NCBI GenBank assembly: GCA_036250225.1
Contig: JAPZLL010000057.1
Span: forward strand, 1 to 64,000
Direction: 5' to 3'
DNA: 64,000 nt
DNA from: Cercophora sp. LCS_1
Taxonomy: Eukaryota > Ascomycota > Sordariomycetes > Sordariales > Lasiosphaeriaceae
Position numbers and translations under genes: made by a program. Below the pieces are notes generated by a model. It was not told the origin of the DNA and did not search any database. It saw only the letters and a list, made by a program, of their open reading frames with translations. Positions within the stretch are counted from its first letter, which is position 1. Each line of letters begins with the position of its first letter. This document shows positions 22,618 through 34,300 of the stretch, in pieces.

Positions 22618-24408
22618 TCAGTCCGGCGTCTTGGCGGTGTTTGCAAACTGATGTGCAAAGGGCTTCAATATCTCAGGGCCCATGGCCCATAGCCCGTGGG
22701 TGACCGTACTTTCCTGTTCCCTCTCCCTTGGAAACGTGAGACGATGCGTGTCGGTCTTGGCCCTTGCGCAAACTCCTTTCGTGTGACTCGCTTTTCCAGT
22801 TTCAAGGTCTGCCTTGAGGGTAGGGATCTCGGTGACTACGCTGGGAGTTGCGCCGTAGGTGAGCACCAGGATTTTGACAATGGTTGCACAGTCTTGCCTC
22901 TTCATCTCTTTCCCGAACTGACATATCGTGCCAACTATCTTTAAGGCGCCCTGGTATGTGTCAATGACAACGATGACGCCTGGTACAAGACCAGGCACTG
23001 ACACGAAAAGGCTGAGCCACTCCTTATCCGCATTGCAGGCCTGGAAGTACGAGTCGTTTAAAGGGGAATTTGTGAATCGGGGACATGTTTATCGGTGATT
23101 TTTTGAATGAGTGATCGTAGCACGTCAACAATCGAGGTCTTGGTGGTCCCTATGAAACCAAAGCACTGTATAACTGGGACCCCGGCCGGTTGAAGTAGCC
23201 GTATGATGTCGAGGGAAAATCTCGGGACTGTTCATACCGTAAGGGAGACCCTTGAAGTTGCAAGAACGCCGGCTCTGGTCTCGAAATCCACTCTCGCAGT
23301 TGGAACATGCCCCAGGCAGCCTGCGGTATTACCACCCCGCGTGCTCGACGCCTGTCGCGCATCGCAATTGGCAAGTTGCAGAGCTTCATGAGGCTTGACT
23401 GTGTTGCGCTCCAGATATCCTCCAGTTTGTTCCCGGATGAAAGGGAGTGAAGCAGTGATTGATGGGCTCACCCGTATTGTCGTGGCTTCAGACCCGAGGG
23501 CTTGTTACAGAGAAGTAGACTCATCCAGAAAAGCTTTGATCTCGGAGTTTCACGTGCATTGCCCTCGTTTCGGCCTGGTGAGCCACAATAGATAGCTCAC
23601 GGAGGCGTCAGAAGTGGATGTCGATGTTGTGTTGGATATTGGAACTTGAGCGGCCATGTCTTAGTGACAGCACTGAGGACGCGTTTGAGGGGATTGCGGT
23701 GCACTCGATCGTACCACTTGGTGGCTCGGATACAAGATTCGATGATTTGTGCATATACGTTGGCTAGGGTGGCCTGAATGCCCTCGGTGGGATACAACTT
23801 TTGCGCAACAAAGTTGGCTTTCTGGAGAACGGCGCCTATCTCAGCAAAGGCCTGTGCAATCTTGCTTGACAACTCCTCGCGGTGCATTGTCACTGTGAAT
23901 AGGAACTTCATGGCGCCCCAGACTAGTGCAGCGTACTCAAGGTTCGATGATATGACCGTGTCGATGACTCTTTCGTATTGCATGACCTTGGAGGACATGA
24001 GGTTCCACCATGACATCACGACAGCCGCGGGCCTCCATCTCTTGGAAGTGTTGGTGTCATATCTTTCCTGTGCCTCGGCGAGGATACCGATGACATGTTG
24101 AATGGACGGCGTTTTGTACACCCAGGAAGCTGTGCCGTCGGCGTCGAAAGCCTCGCGGTGGAACTGAAACGCCCGGTCATAGGCTTGTTTCACAATATCT
24201 AGCGGGCTAAACCCAGTGTCAGTCAACTCTCATGCAGTTCCAGTTCCCAGAACTCACTCGTCCTCGGCACTAGCCCTCAGGTACCAGCAGCTGAGACTCT
24301 CGCGTCGGGCCAATTGGCGCCCGGCAGCTGGTAGCCCCGCGACAACGTCGGCAGGTCCGACATCCGTGCTTGCACCCGACGATGGTGTCGGATGAGGCAC
24401 CAAGGCCA
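22618..24408 (-). pseudogene. decayed NLR: DUF7708-like head and NACHT remnants
   Basis: Read on the minus strand, 24408-24190 gives a leader (VGPADVVAGLPAAGRQLA...) ending at a GTGAGT donor. The exon from about 24183 to 23597 encodes a DUF7708-like helical domain (VMQYERVIDTVISSNLEYAALVWGAMKFL is its typical core, seen in pieces). Further down, GTTKTSIVDVLRSLIQKI and, after stops, PGLVPGVIVVIDTYQGAL (Walker B-like) and TIVKILVLTYGATPS (sensor-like) resemble the NACHT part of the same class. Stops and frame changes separate these pieces, no clear P-loop remains and the C-terminus is missing. One frame change is an extra T at about 23368, inside a repeat whose other copy lacks it. This is the wreck of an NLR different from the one at 9279. 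Exon borders are approximate. Confidence 0.6.
23361..23506. repeat. dispersed repeat B, copy 1
   Basis: A 146-base segment that recurs at 26540-26684 with about ten differences. On the minus strand both copies code for a peptide containing EATTIRV, PFIRE and YLERNTVKP. It lies within the NLR remnant, between the DUF7708-like and NACHT-like parts, so it is probably NLR linker sequence that was duplicated. Confidence 0.8.
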
Positions 24409-25183
24409 CTGCTTATTTCCTTGATTGAGCCAGCCGTTCTTGTCACGTAACGATTCGTCAAACGTAGTGGATTCGTCGAGTTGGTCAGAGTGTCTGTTCG
24501 TCAAACGGATGGCCCGCAGTCTTCGCGCCTCTCAAGGTAAATGCTCGCACTACGAAGTGTTGATTGCAAGTCCACGTGGTTGAGAAGAGGGGAAGAGAAG
24601 GGATGAGGTTCAAACATCATGACAAACCTCGTCGCCTCGCCTTTCGCAAGGAGGGGAGGCGGCCGTCACGATTGATGCCTTTGGAATGGTGTTGGGCGAA
24701 CGAGGGGATGTTGCGCGCAAACCCTTTCCAATTAGTTACTGGCTTACGCTTCGCTCGCATCTCGACAGCGTTCAACAACCCTCGTGTTCGCCAAGTCGCG
24801 GTGGGTTCGTCGAGTCGCGGTATGCTAGAATGACTCGGCGTTACGAGGCTCGCGCTCGCGCTGCGCCCGACGCCGTCACGATCTGAGAGACAATGGTATT
24901 GGTCACCTCAGTAGTTGAGAAGGGAAGGGAAAGGGGGATGCGCTCCAACCATCGTGCCAAATTTCGGGCACAACTTGGCAGGGCAGCATGGAGGTGCAGC
25001 CGTTTGCACAAAAATACACCGACTTGTCGTGCGGCCGTTTCGGCTGATGTAATCCGCATAATCCGCTGGGGCCCCACATACCGCCCCCGCAGATGCCATG
25101 AAAAGTGGCCTGTGCCACCTCAATCACAAGACTGTCAACTCAATTTCTTTTTTTTTCTCACAATCAGCCACAATGCCGACAGA
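24409..25183. other. intergenic with weak internal duplication
   Basis: No gene is seen. Two stretches about 330 bases apart (near 24580-24640 and 24905-24970) are loosely similar (GTTGAGAAG...GGATG.G.T.CAA.CATC), suggesting an old duplication. The right end is the promoter of the HNH_2 gene. Confidence 0.4.
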
Positions 25184-26459
25184 ATGGCCAGCCCTACCGC
25201 TTTTCCTCATCATCGTCACCAATCGTCCCTCGAGGGAATTATATATCCCTCATCAGAGGCGCTATTAGAAGCAGGTCAACGCGACCAAGCAAGGCGCAAG
25301 TTTTACCACATCATAAGCCACTTCGACGCTGTAGAATCAGGGAGCGACGGGTCCAGACGCCCTTATAACCGCCCCTTACTTGTCCGCTACACGTACGAAT
25401 ATTCAAGCTCAGAGAAATCACGGGATATTTTCCTGCGAGCTTTCTTCCAGTCTGTAGCACTCCCAATAGCCGGCGAAGATGAAGTCGACTTCGACAATAC
25501 CGAGCTGGAACCCGCCTTTGTTCGCTTTGCAGATCATCTGTTTGACAATTTTTTCCTCCCTCGTAAGACCTGACTCCCTTCACCTGCGGCCTCAGACTAA
25601 TGCCTCGTAGTAAAAGCCTCCACAAAGAAGACACCGCAGCCTTCCCCAGTATACCATTCCGCCATTCAGCGAGCGCAAGCAAGAGAATTTCAAGACTTCG
25701 TCAGCACGCCAGAGCGGGTGTCAGAGCTCCGCGGCGAGTGCCTCATCCGCGACCGGCATCGTTGTGTCATAAGTCGTCGGTTCGACCAAGACGACGCAAC
25801 AAAACGCATGAGGAAATATGGCGATGATGCGAAGGACGACGATGGGAATTTGCTTTTGGGTGAAACTCAGTTCGAGAGCCTCGAAGTGGCACACATTCTC
25901 CCCCATTCTTTGACATCAAGAGATGCAGATTCCCAATTGGTTTGTTTTGCCGTTTCACTACATTAAGTGTTATGAGCTGATCAGTCGCTAGTCTCGTTCG
26001 AAAGAAGCCGCGCTTGCGATCCTCAATATGTTTGACCATGGTATAGTCGATCTGATTGATGGTAACAACATTGATCGACCACGGAACGCCATGACGCTGA
26101 CCCACAACCTCCACCGTTTTTTTGGTGACTTTGAGGTGTTTTTCGAGCCTGTCCCTGGCCAACCGCACACTTACGGAATCCGCTCCTTTCTCCCTTCAGG
26201 TATCATACGAGGTCTACTCCCTGTTACGCGTACACTCTTCCTCACTGAAAGCCGGAGCATCGATCCACCCTTGCCACGGCTCTTAGCGCTTCACCGCGCT
26301 ATTGCTCACATCCTTCACCTTTCGGCAGCAGGGGAGTATATTGACAAGATCCTCGACGACATGGAGGGGAAAGCTGTACGCGCAGACGGGTCGACCGAAC
26401 TGAGTCATGTCGTATCACTCAAGCTAGGTGGATGGTTGGATAGCACTATACATGTTTGA
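25184..26459 (+). CDS. HNH_2-type nuclease-domain protein
   Basis: Exons are 25184-25562, 25611-25939 and 25992-26459; phases agree, 391 aa. The N-terminal half is helical (RDIFLRAFFQSVALPI..., residues 40-125). The HNH core starts at LIRDRHRCVISRRFD and continues with LEVAHILPHSL, ILNMFDHGIVDLIDG, RPRNAMTLTHNLHRFFG and FFEP. The His of AHILP, the Asn of NAMTL and the His of NLHRFF fit the HNH pattern of fungal PF13391-type proteins. Their biological role is not established to my knowledge; nuclease activity is inferred from the motif. The last 25 coding bases (from 26435) belong to repeat A, a duplicate of which lies at 30886. A second HNH_2 gene of different sequence is at 44103. Confidence 0.85.
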
Positions 26460-26540
26460 ACCATCTCTGTTTAGCCTAAGGATAGAGGATAGAATGCTAA
26501 CGTACATGGAGCGGTTCTTGGACCAAAGTTTGGCTGACCA
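26435..26540. repeat. dispersed repeat A, copy 1
   Basis: 106 bases spanning the last codons and 3' flank of the HNH_2 gene. The same segment is found at 30886-30991 with four substitutions. It abuts repeat B copy 2 directly. Confidence 0.85.
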
Positions 26541-26684
26541 TCGCAATGGCAAGTTGCAGAGCTTCATCAGGCTTGACTGTGTTGCGCTCCAGATATCTTC
26601 CAATTCGTTCCCGGATGAAAGGGGGTGAAGCAGTGATTGATGGGTTCACCCGTATTGTCGTGGCTTCGGACCCGAAGGCTTGTT
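26540..26684. repeat. dispersed repeat B, copy 2
   Basis: 145 bases matching 23361-23506 at about 93%. Unlike copy 1, this copy lacks the extra T in the CAAT(T)GG word, so its minus-strand peptide runs on without a frame change. Confidence 0.8.
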
Positions 26685-27301
26685 GGGGCGGTATGGCCGA
26701 GGGCAGTGGGCGGCTCATGGGGGCGATGGTGATGGCGTCGGCGAGGGCGCCTTCGAGGTTGAGCTAGCGGGCGACGTCGTCCGGGCGTGGGCTGCCGGGT
26801 CGGCAGCGTCGGTATGGGCTATCGGCGGCTGGCTGCCGTACCGGACTAGGCGGGAGGTCTCGACGACGCGGCAGCTCCCCGTCAAGCAGGCCGCACCAGC
26901 GGCAGTGGCGTTGCCTGTGCACGTCGGTCGCGACTGGGGCATATATGGCACCGTCCGAAGCTGGTATCGGGGCGAGCGAGGGCGTCTTTCCGCATGGGTC
27001 CGCAGCTGTCGTCGTCGGCGACGCGCTCGCTACGACGGTTCCAGCAGAGGCGCCAGGCCTGAATTCGGAGCCGTTCGGGCCAGGTTTGATGTTGCCTAGG
27101 GGCTTCCTCCGAAGGACGCACGCAGGTCGTGGAGAAGAAAGGCAAAAAGTCTAGACAGACGCCATCTCCACCACAACCACAGAAACCCGTGGTGGAATTC
27201 CGACATTTTTGACAGTGTAATTTCGTTCTCCCGCCAGTCCACTTTCTCTCAAATTGCCCTCTCATTCCGCATGAAAGGATATCTTGCGCTTGGTTTGGTA
27301 C
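26685..27301. other. GC-rich intergenic block
   Basis: From about 26690 to 27130 the DNA is clearly more GC-rich (many GGCG, GTCG and CGTCGTC words) than its flanks and starts exactly where repeat B ends. The open frames here are artefacts of base composition, with no domain seen. It may be a foreign insertion or an unmutated remnant. Confidence 0.4.
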
Positions 27302-28618
27302 CTATTCCCCAATCTCCATAGAATCACCATCATAATCGCTATCGTCTCCAGATTTATAAACCGCAGTTTGGCGGCGGACATCTTCGGTGTCATGCCATCT
27401 CAACAGCGCTAGAACATGGCAGAGTGCAACTCGCCTCCCCTCCTGCGTCTGAAGGTCGAGCCACCCCGTGCTGTTCATGTAGACGAATGCATCCTTGTCA
27501 TCGTTGTTGGCAAGGCCTATTTGAGTCCTCTCGTCCACAGCATCGAGATACTCCATATAGTCACGACCGAACACGAAGTGGATAAACCGTACGTAAATGT
27601 TGGTTGCTGCGATGAGGAAGACACTAGAGAATCACTATTAGCGGCCGACTTGGGGATCCGTGAAATATCCTTACTCGTTTCCTAGGTATTCTTGATTTTC
27701 CTTCCACGTAATCACCGCCTCGCCGAGGTATTGAGCTAGGTGCTCATTTGAGACACAAGGGGTGTAACTTCCCGTTGTCTCCTCGAAACGTATGTACCTG
27801 AACGCCCTCTTTGCTTCAAGTAAGGCTAAATATGGGTTGTTCACTTTCCACCCGAGTTCGGTCTGGCGCATCAGGCAGACCCCTCCATCATCTTCAGCAG
27901 TAATAGGAATACTTTTGGAGATATAAACCGTAGTCTTATTACGCTCTACCCGTGGTCGTACCTCCGTCCAACTTGTGACTGAAGCGTGCGGTAAGAGGCA
28001 AAGACTCAGTGCATATTGCAGAAAAGAAGTGACAAGGTGAACCGTCACTTCTTCAGGCTTAGTCCGTCGCTCTTCGTGCACATCTTCGTCAAGATCGTCC
28101 ATGTCGGCATCGAACTCAGATGAAGAGTGTTGGATCGGCGAAGAAGACCCAGGAATTGCACTTGCAGAACTGATATAGCCCTCCCGGTACACCTGCTTTC
28201 TCTCGCGCTGAGGGTGCGCTTTCGCTTGGTCCGCAAGTTCGGGGCGAGCCGCCCGTGCAAGCGCGGCCCAGAAGAATCCACCAGGCAATCGCATAAGCTC
28301 GCCCTCGGCCTTCGTGTAGAGATTCTGCGGGGCCTTCCCGATGAAAATCCCGACACTGCTATGATCGAGCTCCTGGGGAGAGTGTTCGCTTGTGCATACC
28401 GGACACTGCTCGTCATGGTTGGTTTCGAAAGTCGGCAGAAAGGACGCCTCAGGCCGGGTAAGAAGCCGATAGGCAACCAGATGGCGAGAGGTCCATTTGC
28501 TAGCGGAGCTCATCAGCTCTCTTTGGTTCAGCTGTAAAACGACTTGGATGTCTCCATGCTCTCTGGTCCAGATCCTGAGGTCGTCGGGAGCTTGTGCCGA
28601 GTATACCTTGTATTCCAT
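27302..28618 (-). CDS. unrecognised fungal protein, two exons
   Basis: Exon 1 is 28618-27675 and exon 2 is 27623-27302, 421 aa. The 51-nt intron has donor GTAAGG, branch GCTAATA and acceptor CTCTAG, and the frame continues as DVFLIAATNIYVRFIHFVFG. The start MEYKVYSAQAPDDL is the first ATG. Visible pieces are a basic N-terminal half with WTSRHLVAYRLL and a Cys pair (CPVC) followed by His, a Ser/Asp-rich acidic linker (FDADMDDLDEDVHEE), a beta-rich stretch with EAKRAFRYIRFEETTG, and an acidic C-terminus. I do not recognise a family or function. It is transcribed divergently from the gene at 28875, 256 bases away, so the two may share a promoter. Confidence 0.75.
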
Positions 28619-28874
28619 GTTCAGCAAAGGATGTTAGAAAGTGCGATATGGGAAACAAAATCTAAAAAGGGGATGCTAGGTCAGATCTGATATTTTACGT
28701 TGACTGGTTGGGCAGCATCGGGGAACCATATTGCGGAGGGGAACAAGGGTGTGGCTGAAGTCATGGCTAGGGCTGTGGCTTGGTCGGCGGCGGATGGTGG
28801 GGCTCGGAGGTGAGCGCAAATGCGTGCGCTTCTCACGCGCATCCAAAACCACATGTTCACATTCGCCCGCCAAG

Positions 28875-30076
28875 ATGGCCGTGTCCGCTTCGCGTCGGTT
28901 GCCAGCGAACAATTCTTCTTCCGTCATAACGCTTCCTGACGGCGTCCCGGCTTTTCGAACACCAGGTTCCGGGTTAGACCAAACGACTGCGAACGCTCTT
29001 CCCACGCGGCGTTGTCACCTCTCGACGACACCGAGTTCCTGCTCGCCATCACGATCAGCGTCTCCCGCTGGCACTCGAACACCCGAGCCGTCATCGATCA
29101 ACGGTATTTTGCGCGAAAACAACCGAGATCGTTTGTTTGTCTGCCCGTTACAGTGGACGTCACAGCACCTGCTGCTTCTAGGGTGCCAATTCCTTCGCAA
29201 AACAGTCAGACGCAAATCTAAGACGAACGCCGGAAGCCGCGCACCGGACGGCGCGCTGTCAACTGAGTCTATTACCTGCGCGGTAGATGATTTACTTCAC
29301 GCATATTCCTCAGAATTGAAGACTTCATCGGTTCGACGTCTCCTCCAAGCCCACGGCATTCACTCCTCCAAGTAGGTCCTTGGCGTTTTGCGATGGACGC
29401 CGCTGATGAATTTGTCCCCCCAGCTCTGATCTCTCCATCCGCTTCGCTCAATGCGTCGTCGCTACTTTGCAAACCGACGGCGTCTTTTCATGCTCATCAG
29501 CCAGTCCAGACGCTCCTACTCTTGCCTATCTCGACCTCGGGGCCACGGCCTCACGCCGTAACATGACAATCAAGATGCCTCGCACCCGAACCGTACCCAA
29601 TCCGCCGGTCGCCCGACTTCAACAAGTCCGCACACGCCGGCTCCAACCAACAAACGAGGTGGAAGATCCATATATCGCTGCCGTTTTGATCGCCCTAGCC
29701 CAAGGACAGCGGCACGGACAAGACACAAGTACGACCTCGGAGTACAAGGTATCATCAGTTCCTCTAATAGTTACTATTTACCATCTATTTGGCTAACTGG
29801 AGCTTAAAGGTTCATCTTCTGGCTCTCCCTGCGACGAACGCACGCACTGCGCCGAGCTGCCTTTATTTCTACACGGCCCTTATCCCCCAAGCGTTCCTCG
29901 ATCGTTTCGACCATCCCTCGCGATATTCCCCGTGTGACCCAATTATTATTTCTTATTGCCGTATTCCGCTTAAGCCGTTCGCGGAGGCGATGCGAGCCAT
30001 GGGCTGTGTAATCTCTGCAGTACGTAACAGCACCGCTCTTTGCGGCGACTCGGGATTGGCCGGTATTAGCTTCTAA
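28875..30076 (+). CDS. unrecognised fungal protein, three exons
   Basis: Exons are 28875-29371, 29424-29748 and 29810-30076, 362 aa. Introns have donors GTAGGT and GTATCA, branches GCTGATG and GGCTAAC, and acceptors CCCAG and AAAG; all phases fit. The first 100 residues are Ser/Thr/Arg-rich and probably disordered. The conserved-looking part is at the end: PYIAAVLIALAQGQRHGQ, then EYKVHLLALPA and a block with LYFYTALIP.AFLDRFDHPS and IIISYCRIPL. Cys and aromatic content suggests a folded domain. I can name no function. An in-frame upstream ATG at 28794 would add 27 residues. The divergent arrangement with the 27302-28618 gene suggests joint regulation. Confidence 0.75.
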
Positions 30077-31305
30077 GTTCGGTGAGTTTCGTGATACAGC
30101 TGTTGTCGGCTCGGCTTGACTACATGGCTTCCCTGTGCAACAGACCTACCGTTGGAGCTCACTTTGCCCCTAAAGGTGTGGTCGCCCACTAAGTGGTGAG
30201 GCCGCGGTGGTTGCGCCATGAGGCCTATGAGATCCGCGCCGACACCGGGAGACACCGCTGCATGAGCTGGCAGCAGCGGTGCGCAGGGACAGGGGTAGCA
30301 TTGGTGGGTGCTAGGATACGGAATCGTGTAGGTACGGAAACTATGTGCTATGAATTACACTCTGAATCCGTCATCTACCCCTCTTCCACCATCGCCCACC
30401 TAACCGCTCCCGCGATCACGATGTCAAAGATAGGTAGTTAACCGGCTTAATTCAACTGAATAACTCTCTGTCAGAGGTGGTGGCTAGGCCAGCTATATGC
30501 ACACACGGCACCTGAACACTCCCTGGAACCCCATGGCCTCCAGCCCTAGGTACCCCGTCCTCCAAGTACCTGTACATAGCTCGTGGCTCTGACCTTTCCA
30601 TCTGACACACGGCCCAGCTGGGAGTCGGAGAACAACGATACAAAACACAATGCGTACTGGCGCGGGTGCTATGCCAAGTAACTCGCATCTCATATTGGGA
30701 CCTATCAGATATGTGTAGGATACAATACTTTTCTGCCATTCCTCTTCGAGCTTCACGGCAAGCAGCGACCACCTGGTCATCTTGGTCGGGCTGGCATCAC
30801 GGTGTAGTTGAGGCTGGACCTCCTGGTGATGTGGTCCGTGTGGACCGGCTTCAGCTTTTTCTGACCCGGGCTGAGCTACCACCTCGTTGGATAGCACTAT
30901 ACATGTTTGAACCACCTCTGTTTAGCCTAAGGATAGAGGATAGAATGCTAACCTACATAGAGCGGTTCTTGGACCAAAGTTTAGCTGACCAGAGTGATAA
31001 GTACTGGGCCACAAAGTAGTGGCCATCGACGCGGATTCGGAGGCAGATGTTGAAGCGCCGCGCTATAGTGCGAAGTAGGTAGAAACCAGTAGAGACCTCC
31101 TGCCCGCTTCTAGCAAAACATACGTCCGCCACGTCATTGGCAGAGCCTTGGGCGCCAATCGGTCACTTTGGTGAACGCGATTGGCCGTTACGCTCCGAGA
31201 CATTGGCAGCGCCCAAAAGCCGGATACTGCCACAGGATCCCAATTCCCAACTCCGGGTTGCTCAGCAATCAAGTCTCCCGAGCGCAAAAAAATCCAACAT
31301 TCAAC
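30077..31305. other. intergenic, contains repeat A copy 2
   Basis: About 1.2 kb with no supported gene. Repeat A sits near the right side. The final part is the promoter and leader of the HET-esterase fusion gene. Confidence 0.45.
30886..30991. repeat. dispersed repeat A, copy 2
   Basis: 106 bases, four substitutions from 26435-26540. It contains the last codons and 3' flank of an HNH_2 gene without the rest of that gene, so it is a duplicated fragment. Confidence 0.85.
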
Positions 31306-34300
31306 ATGCAGCGTGCACCTGGTCTTGCTCTGGACAATGAAGACGACAAGTTCCGCTACGTTCCGCTGCACAACCCCGGAAACATCCGGTTGTTGCATCT
31401 CCTCCCGCATCTCGACAAGAATGCCCCTATAGCCTGCCAGCTTGCCGAATATCAACTGCCGGCTCAACCCATGCACCTGTACGAAGCGCTCTCGTATTCG
31501 TGGGGCGATGCAACCCGTTGTGAGGACATTTCGTTGGACGGTCTTGGACTCTCTGTCACCGAGAACCTGTTTGAAGCTCTGCTGGCTCTCCGGGATCGGC
31601 TCCTTCCAAGAGTTCTGTGGGTGGATGCAATCTGCATCAACCAGGTCGACAATGCAGAGAAGCAGGAGCAGATCCGTTTGATGGCCAACATCTACAGCAG
31701 CGCCGCCCGTGTTGTTGTCTGGCTTGGAACAGGGAAGGACGGCGGTGAGGAAGCGTTGGAAACCATCTCCAGGATGGCGGATCCAGCATATATGGCAGCG
31801 CCACTTGACAATCTGGCTTTGCCAGAGTCCATTGTCAAGCTTCTACAGAGGCCTTGGTTCGATCGCATCTGGGTGAGTGAAGCCAGGACTGACTGGCTTT
31901 CAGTTTCAATGACGTAGCTAACGTGGACTCAAAGGTGCTCCAAGAGGTTGCCGCCGCTCGAGACATTGATGTCCTCTGTGGATCATGCTCGGTCGATGGG
32001 CATGCCTTCAGTCTCGCTCTCAACTCGGCGTCGTTCAACGCGACCTACGCAATCCCGCTAGATCTCCAGAGCAAACTTCGCCCTGTAACATTTTTGATGG
32101 GCAAGGCCATCTTTCGATCCAGGAGCGTATCTGGTATGGCCCCCCAGGAATTGCGTCCAATCGGCGAGTTAGTCGACATGTACCACTCGCGTCAAGCCTC
32201 TATCCCCCACGATAAGCTGTTTGCCTTGTTTGGCATGACCGACGATGTACCACCTGAGCTTTCTCTGGACTATGACATGGATTGGGAGGCGCTTTTCAAG
32301 AATCTAATCCGATTCCTCTTCGGGAGTTCCGTGTCGGTCGAAACTTGGCCAAAATTCCAAACTTCTGAGATCCACGGCAAGGCCTCGGTCCTGGGAAAGG
32401 TGACCTCGGTGGACTTTGATCGTGGTAGTGGGCAGCAGCTGGTAGCCGTTAGGCACAGCGAAGCTACTTCGGGCCGCACTAGAATTACGACCAACTGGAC
32501 GCTCCCACCCTCAGCCAAACAAGTTCGACCTGGCGATCTGGCCTGCATCATGGCAGGATCGCCAAGCCCTTGCATTGTTCGTCGCTCCGGGAACCATTGT
32601 CTCGTCATCGCAACCAGGGCGCCTTGCTGGGAGCCTCATCAAGAGACCCGCGAGTTTCCACACAATCTTTCCCTTGTCTGGGATTGGGAAGGCAAAGAGA
32701 ACTGGGAGTTGAAGATTGCACCCAGTGGATTGGACATGGCCATGGTTCTAAAGGCGGTTGAAGAACACCAAGCGGCTATCAAGATCCTCGAGGATCTTTA
32801 CGAACCATGCCGCGCGTCAACAGGCAGCAACGAAAATCTTCGAGCATTGCCGGTCGTCCACGAACTTGGCATGCTTTATTTGGCGACGGAACGATGGGTT
32901 GAGGCAAGGGGGTTCTTCTTGCGAGAAAGCAAGATTCTTTGTCAAACGCAAGGACCGTCCCACCCTGACACGGTCCGAAGCAGGAGGTGCTTGGCTTCAA
33001 CATACAAGGGCCAAAACCACTTGACTCCCGGAAAGCTTGCAATGGTGACGGATATACTGGAGCATGAACATGACGGCTTCTCGCTGCAAGCACTGGCTAT
33101 CAAAACGGCCCGTGACTACGACGCAGAGGTCATGAACCTCTTGTTGCACCACACAGACAAGATTGACACGACAGAGGCCATTCTTGTTGCGGCTGCCGAA
33201 AATGAGCTCCGGGGTGCTGAGATCCTGGATCTTCTGCTAGGCCGGGGTGGAGATGAGGTTGAAATAACAGAGAACGTCATGATGGCTGCCGTCGGGAACA
33301 AGTGGCATGGAGGAGACGTCACCCAACTCCTGCTGAACAGAGGAGCCGGCAATGCCACTATTACCCAAAGACTGGTTGCCACAGCAATGCAAAACGACGG
33401 AAGACAAGGGCATATCGTGAAAAGGCTTGTTCTTGAGCAGCGGGGTGGGGCAGGAGTTGGCGACGTGCCCGGAAACTCGTCGGGTGCAAAGGCACCGAGG
33501 ATGCGCTGGCTTACTCGAAACAAACGAGAACCGATGGGCGAACGCCAACCGAGCTTGAATGAACTGATGGCTGTCCCACCACCAACACGTAACTGGGAAA
33601 TCATATATGGGAAACCCAAGCTCCAGTATGTGCACTCCGGGGAACACAACGTGGTCTCGCAGGCTGAGACTTCGGATGGCTAACACTGCACTGGCAGCAT
33701 GGTTGCGGTCCACGGGGTTGGTGGCGATGGCCATGAGAGTTGGACCCACACATCCCCCACAGGATCCAAAGTTTTGTGGTTGAGGGATCTGCTGATGGAT
33801 AGGCTGCCACGCGTACGGGTAACAAGCTTTGCGTACGATGCTTCTGATCAGGCTTATAAAGGATGTGCCGACCCCTCCGGATGGGCCCTCGACATTTTGC
33901 TGAGCTTCTTCTGGCCGCCCTTAGGGACGACCGCGAGGATCGGGTCGAACTGCCGCTAGTCTTCCTCGGACACAACCTAGGAGGGCTCATTATCAAACAG
34001 GTCTGTCCTACGAGTCTCACTCTCCAATCGAATCTTACCCAAACTGACACTCGACGGCGTCTAGGCTCTTTGTTTTGCCAATGTACAACATCATCACTTT
34101 TGGATCAGAGATTCTACTTTGGGCGTGGTGTTTGCCGGTACGCCGCATACTGGGTGGGGTGATGACATTTCCGACTCGATGATCCCAAGGGCTGCCGCCG
34201 CCTTGGGACCATCATTCCGGGCGAGATCTAGCTCTTTTTCCAAAATCATCGCCCAAATGCGACGCGACTCGTCAACAATCGTGTCATTGTTCGTTGACTT

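Noticed and set aside
26680..27099. 139-codon frame in the GC-rich block
   Set aside because: Open in several frames because of high GC; no recognisable motif.
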